From assembly GCF_003732275.1 (NCBI RefSeq), contig NZ_MOBM01000042.1, positions 94,739-158,738 of the forward strand: a DNA stretch of 64,000 nt. Direction: 5' to 3'. The stretch is from Pseudomonas frederiksbergensis. GTDB lineage: Bacteria; Pseudomonadota; Gammaproteobacteria; Pseudomonadales; Pseudomonadaceae. A model generated the notes under the pieces. It was not told the origin of the DNA. It saw only the letters and a program-made list of their open reading frames with translations, and made no database searches. Of this stretch, positions 61,949 to 64,000 are shown piece by piece. The position numbers were made by a program, and so were the translations under genes. Position 1 is the first letter of the stretch. Each line of letters opens with the position of its first letter.

Positions 61949-62396
61949 TTTGTCAGGTTCTCACAGATTTGTCCCGTCGCCCTTAAGAGTTTCCTTCTGA
62001 GTAATCAAGATGCATTCTGTTTCATGGGCGGTTATTCCAGTGAGTGGGTCGGAAATCAAGGACAACATAAAGATGAGTATGGTCTGCTTGCCCTTCCCTG
62101 TATAAGTCTAATCGTAACGTCGCACCTGGCGGCACAGGAAAAGGAAATCATCAACAGAATGTTCACCTGGCGGCAACAAGAGTTCTTGAACTCGGTCGCG
62201 ATTTTATCAAATGATCAAATGGCACTCGGTTTTGGCTTTCTAGCGAAAGCCTTGCGGGATTCTTTAATAAACAGCGGTGTGTCGAACTCATATGCGTGGG
62301 GAATGTATGGATTACTTGGAATTCACCGGTTTTGAAAGTCTTCAATTTAAGGTTTCAAAAAACGGTGAATATAAGATTTACGACACTAGCTTATAA
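61949..62396 (+). pseudogene. Unidentified AT-rich gene remnant
   Basis: Open frame from 61949 to 62335 (first ATG 62024, no Shine-Dalgarno), with a hydrophobic stretch (LLALPCISLIV) and a polar tail. A shifted frame begins at ATG 62307 and runs 29 codons to 62396 (MDYLEFTGFESLQF...). Together these look like one gene with a frameshift near 62306. I do not recognise the family. It ends over the 3' end of the convergent VOC gene. Confidence 0.4.
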
Positions 62397-62831
62397 CAAC
62401 TCGTCACGCTTTACAGGTTTAGTTCCAAGATCTTGGGCAAATCGAAGCAGGTAACCGTCAGGATCCAATACAAGGAAGTTACTTTGGCCAACCAGATTTT
62501 TATCCGACCTGTACCAAAAAGTTTCTATAGGTTTACGTAATTCATAGCCGGATAAAACCAATGCTCTGGCGAGTGCAGCTACATCTGGGCATTCGATTGA
62601 AAGGTTGATCCCTCGACCGTAGGGTTTTTCTAGAGGCTCTACTCGCCAGGGCGACGGATGCAAATCGTCTTGTTCCAACATTAGTTGGCTTCCGTTATAC
62701 GAAAGAAATGCAAAGCCATTTTCCGGCCTCTCATACTCAATGCTGAAGCCTAGTACTTTGCAGTAAAACTTTAAGCTGCTACGTATATCTGAAACGATCA
62801 TCTCGGGTACAAGTTTGTTGTAATTAGTCAT
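62391..62831 (-). CDS. VOC family protein (glyoxalase/bleomycin-resistance fold)
   Basis: 146 residues from ATG 62831 (GAAGAG upstream). Two beta-alpha-beta-beta-beta modules: KLVPEMIVSDIRSSLKFYCKVLGFSIEYER at the start, and SNFLVLDPDGYLLRFAQDLG at the C-terminus. Such small VOC proteins may sequester or modify antibiotics or other small molecules. The frame stays open to 63044 upstream, but those residues do not look like this fold. Its position beside the MppP-like operon leaves open a self-protection role. Confidence 0.8.
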   Translation of the reverse strand: MTNYNKLVPEMIVSDIRSSLKFYCKVLGFSIEYERPENGFAFLSYNGSQLMLEQDDLHPSPWRVEPLEKPYGRGINLSIECPDVAALARALVLSGYELRKPIETFWYRSDKNLVGQSNFLVLDPDGYLLRFAQDLGTKPVKRDELL

Positions 62832-63084
62832 ATAGTGCTCTTCATCCTTGAAGGAAAAAAATATTAATAGTTGAGCCGCGCGGTCAGTATTGATTGTTTT
62901 TAGCGAGCAGTCTAATAGATATTTTTGATGAGTTTGTTGCTTGTAATTAGGGGCGGCATAGTGTTCGTTTCTAATCCGATTTTCATTCAAAAAAGAATTT
63001 TGACCGTCGGGTGCTTCGAACTGTAAGCGAACCATAAACCCCACCTTTTCAAAAAAATGAGCTGTTTAGGGTTGCGTCATTCCG

Positions 63085-63394
63085 TTATTTCTCGTGCTTG
63101 ATACCCATCACCGTCCCCGTCCGTACGTCTTTGATCGGCGAGAGCAGGTGCGGGGAAATATTCCAACGCTGTCCATTATCGTTGACCACGGTGAGGCTCT
63201 TGCGGTTGAACTTCATAATGGTTCCAGACAGGCGCCCATTGTTGGGGGAGTCGAAGCTTACCCGCGCAACCTGGATGGAACTGCATCATCGATTTGTGCA
63301 CTTCCAGCGACTCCAGCATCTTCAGCCGCTCAATGATGTGGTGATTCAACGCCACCAACTCAACAGCACTCAGTTGATCGATATTGATACTCAT
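63085..63394 (-). pseudogene. Small IS66-associated protein, frameshifted
   Basis: ATG 63394 (MSINIDQLSAVELVALN...) overlaps the transposase stop by ATGA. After ~42 codons the frame breaks near 63270. The rest is in a shifted frame, from QVARVSFDSPNNGRLSG to the end GTVMGIKHEK at 63085. One inserted base (near FHP, TTCCATCCAGG) explains the break. The protein resembles the small partner ORFs that follow IS66 transposases; its role is unknown. Confidence 0.65.
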
Positions 63395-63948
63395 GATGCC
63401 TCCACATTCCACGGCGACAGTGCTTCAAAGTCCTCTAGCGACACGGCCTGCGGCAACCGCTGCAGTATGTGGCGCAGCCACGTATAGGGCTCTTGACCAT
63501 TTGCCTTTGCGGTTTAGACCAAGCTGTAAACCTGCAGCGCTGGCTGCGGCGCCCTTGGGCGTATCGCTGAATTACCAGCTCTTTCTTCCAATAATAAACG
63601 ACTTTATGGCGCGCTCGGCCTTGTTGTTGTCAATGGGTAAAAAACTGGTTTCCACATAACTTTCCAACCGACTCCAGTTGTTCGCCAGGTAGTTGATTGC
63701 TTTACCAAGGCGCTTTGCGGGGTGACGTGCGGCTGAGTTATCTCCATCCAATTTTTCAACTGGGCGAGCACTGGCAAGCTCTGTTCCTGACGCCCTACAA
63801 ACCGCTGTTCATCGTTGGCGTCCTTGAAGTCGCGCTCGATGCCATACAGCTTGTTGATCATCGCCAACGCAGCGTCCGCACGACGCACTTTTCCCTTGGG
63901 CTGCACTTTCTGTGCATCGACAAACTTACGTCGTACATGGGCCATACA
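63391..63948 (-). pseudogene. IS66 family transposase, C-terminal remnant
   Basis: The sequence CMAHVRRKFVDAQKVQPKGK and INKLYGIERDFKDANDEQRF (63950 down) is typical of IS66 TnpC. It then shifts frame near 63700 (NYLANNWSRLESYVETSFLPIDNNKAERA appears in another frame), meets a stop after GRKSW, and shifts again. The true C-terminus LRHILQRLPQAVSLEDFEAL...NVEAS ends at 63391. At least two frameshifts and one stop: non-functional. Its 5' part is cut off by the IS21-type end. Confidence 0.8.
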
Positions 63949-64000
63949 TGTCAACACCGGTTGAAAACTGACCCACCCTACCGAAGTAAAACTGACCCAC
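63949..64000. mobile_element. Terminal end of an IS21-family element, continuing beyond the window
   Basis: Starts TGTCAACACCGG. The 13-mer AAAACTGACCCAC occurs at 63964-63976 and again at 63988-64000, the repeated-motif end structure of IS21-type elements whose inverted ends begin with TGT and carry GTGGGTCAGTTTT. No transposase is visible in the window. The element has inserted into the IS66 remnant. Confidence 0.65.

Overview
The window is a typical Pseudomonas chromosome, most likely the P. fluorescens group. The evidence is the high-GC coding, many paired REP palindromes (REPINs) of three kinds between genes, and a gene order that follows the conserved Pseudomonas block from the EnvC/GpmI/SecB region through ntrBC, glnA, thiI and typA, then on through the hut cluster to opgGH. 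The last ~5 kb (about 58.95-64.0 kb) differs: it is AT-rich, has no REPINs, contains broken genes, and ends in insertion-sequence debris.

1-7.3 kb: a leftward cell-envelope cluster (YibQ-like deacetylase, CtpA protease, EnvC amidase activator, phosphoglycerate mutase), then a rightward rhodanese-glutaredoxin-SecB set, TrmL, and a small membrane protein. 7.8-14 kb: the leftward nitrogen-control block ntrB-ntrC, two DUF4124 proteins, a periplasmic chorismate mutase and glnA. Sigma-54 promoters can be read in front of ntrB and glnA, with a good NtrC box upstream of ntrB. 14.3-31.3 kb: thiI, typA, a YkgJ-type Cys-cluster protein, glycogen phosphorylase, a DUF2339/DUF3999 membrane pair, fbp, a DUF924 protein, a chemoreceptor, a small lipoprotein and a lipocalin.

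31.4-47.7 kb is a full histidine/urocanate utilisation (hut) cluster: hutF leftward; hutC-hutD; hutU; a urocanate-type permease; the ABC importer hutXWV; two HAL-family genes (one lacking the Ala-Ser-Gly cofactor tripeptide); a histidine permease; hutI and hutG. The route is histidine to urocanate (HutH) to imidazolonepropionate (HutU) to formiminoglutamate (HutI), then deimination (HutF) and deformylation (HutG) to glutamate. Control can be read in the DNA: HutC palindromes in the hutF/hutC gap and at hutU, a -24/-12 promoter, an NtrC box inside CbrB-like half-sites, and A-rich Crc/Hfq-type motifs before three of the genes.

47.8-58.9 kb: a quaternary-amine-type binding protein whose start codon appears to have been replaced by a REP, an esterase, prolyl aminopeptidase, dtd, the periplasmic glucan pair opgG-opgH (preceded by a possible 23-codon leader), and a polar amino-acid ABC importer. 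58.95-64 kb is the island: an orphan RHS-core protein, a PLP enzyme that I recognise as resembling the arginine oxidase MppP, decayed remnants of its operon partners, a VOC-fold protein, a frameshifted IS66 transposase with its small partner, and the tip of an IS21-type element. The MppP-like gene in a decaying, transferred operon is the most novel item. No rRNA, tRNA or CRISPR was seen.
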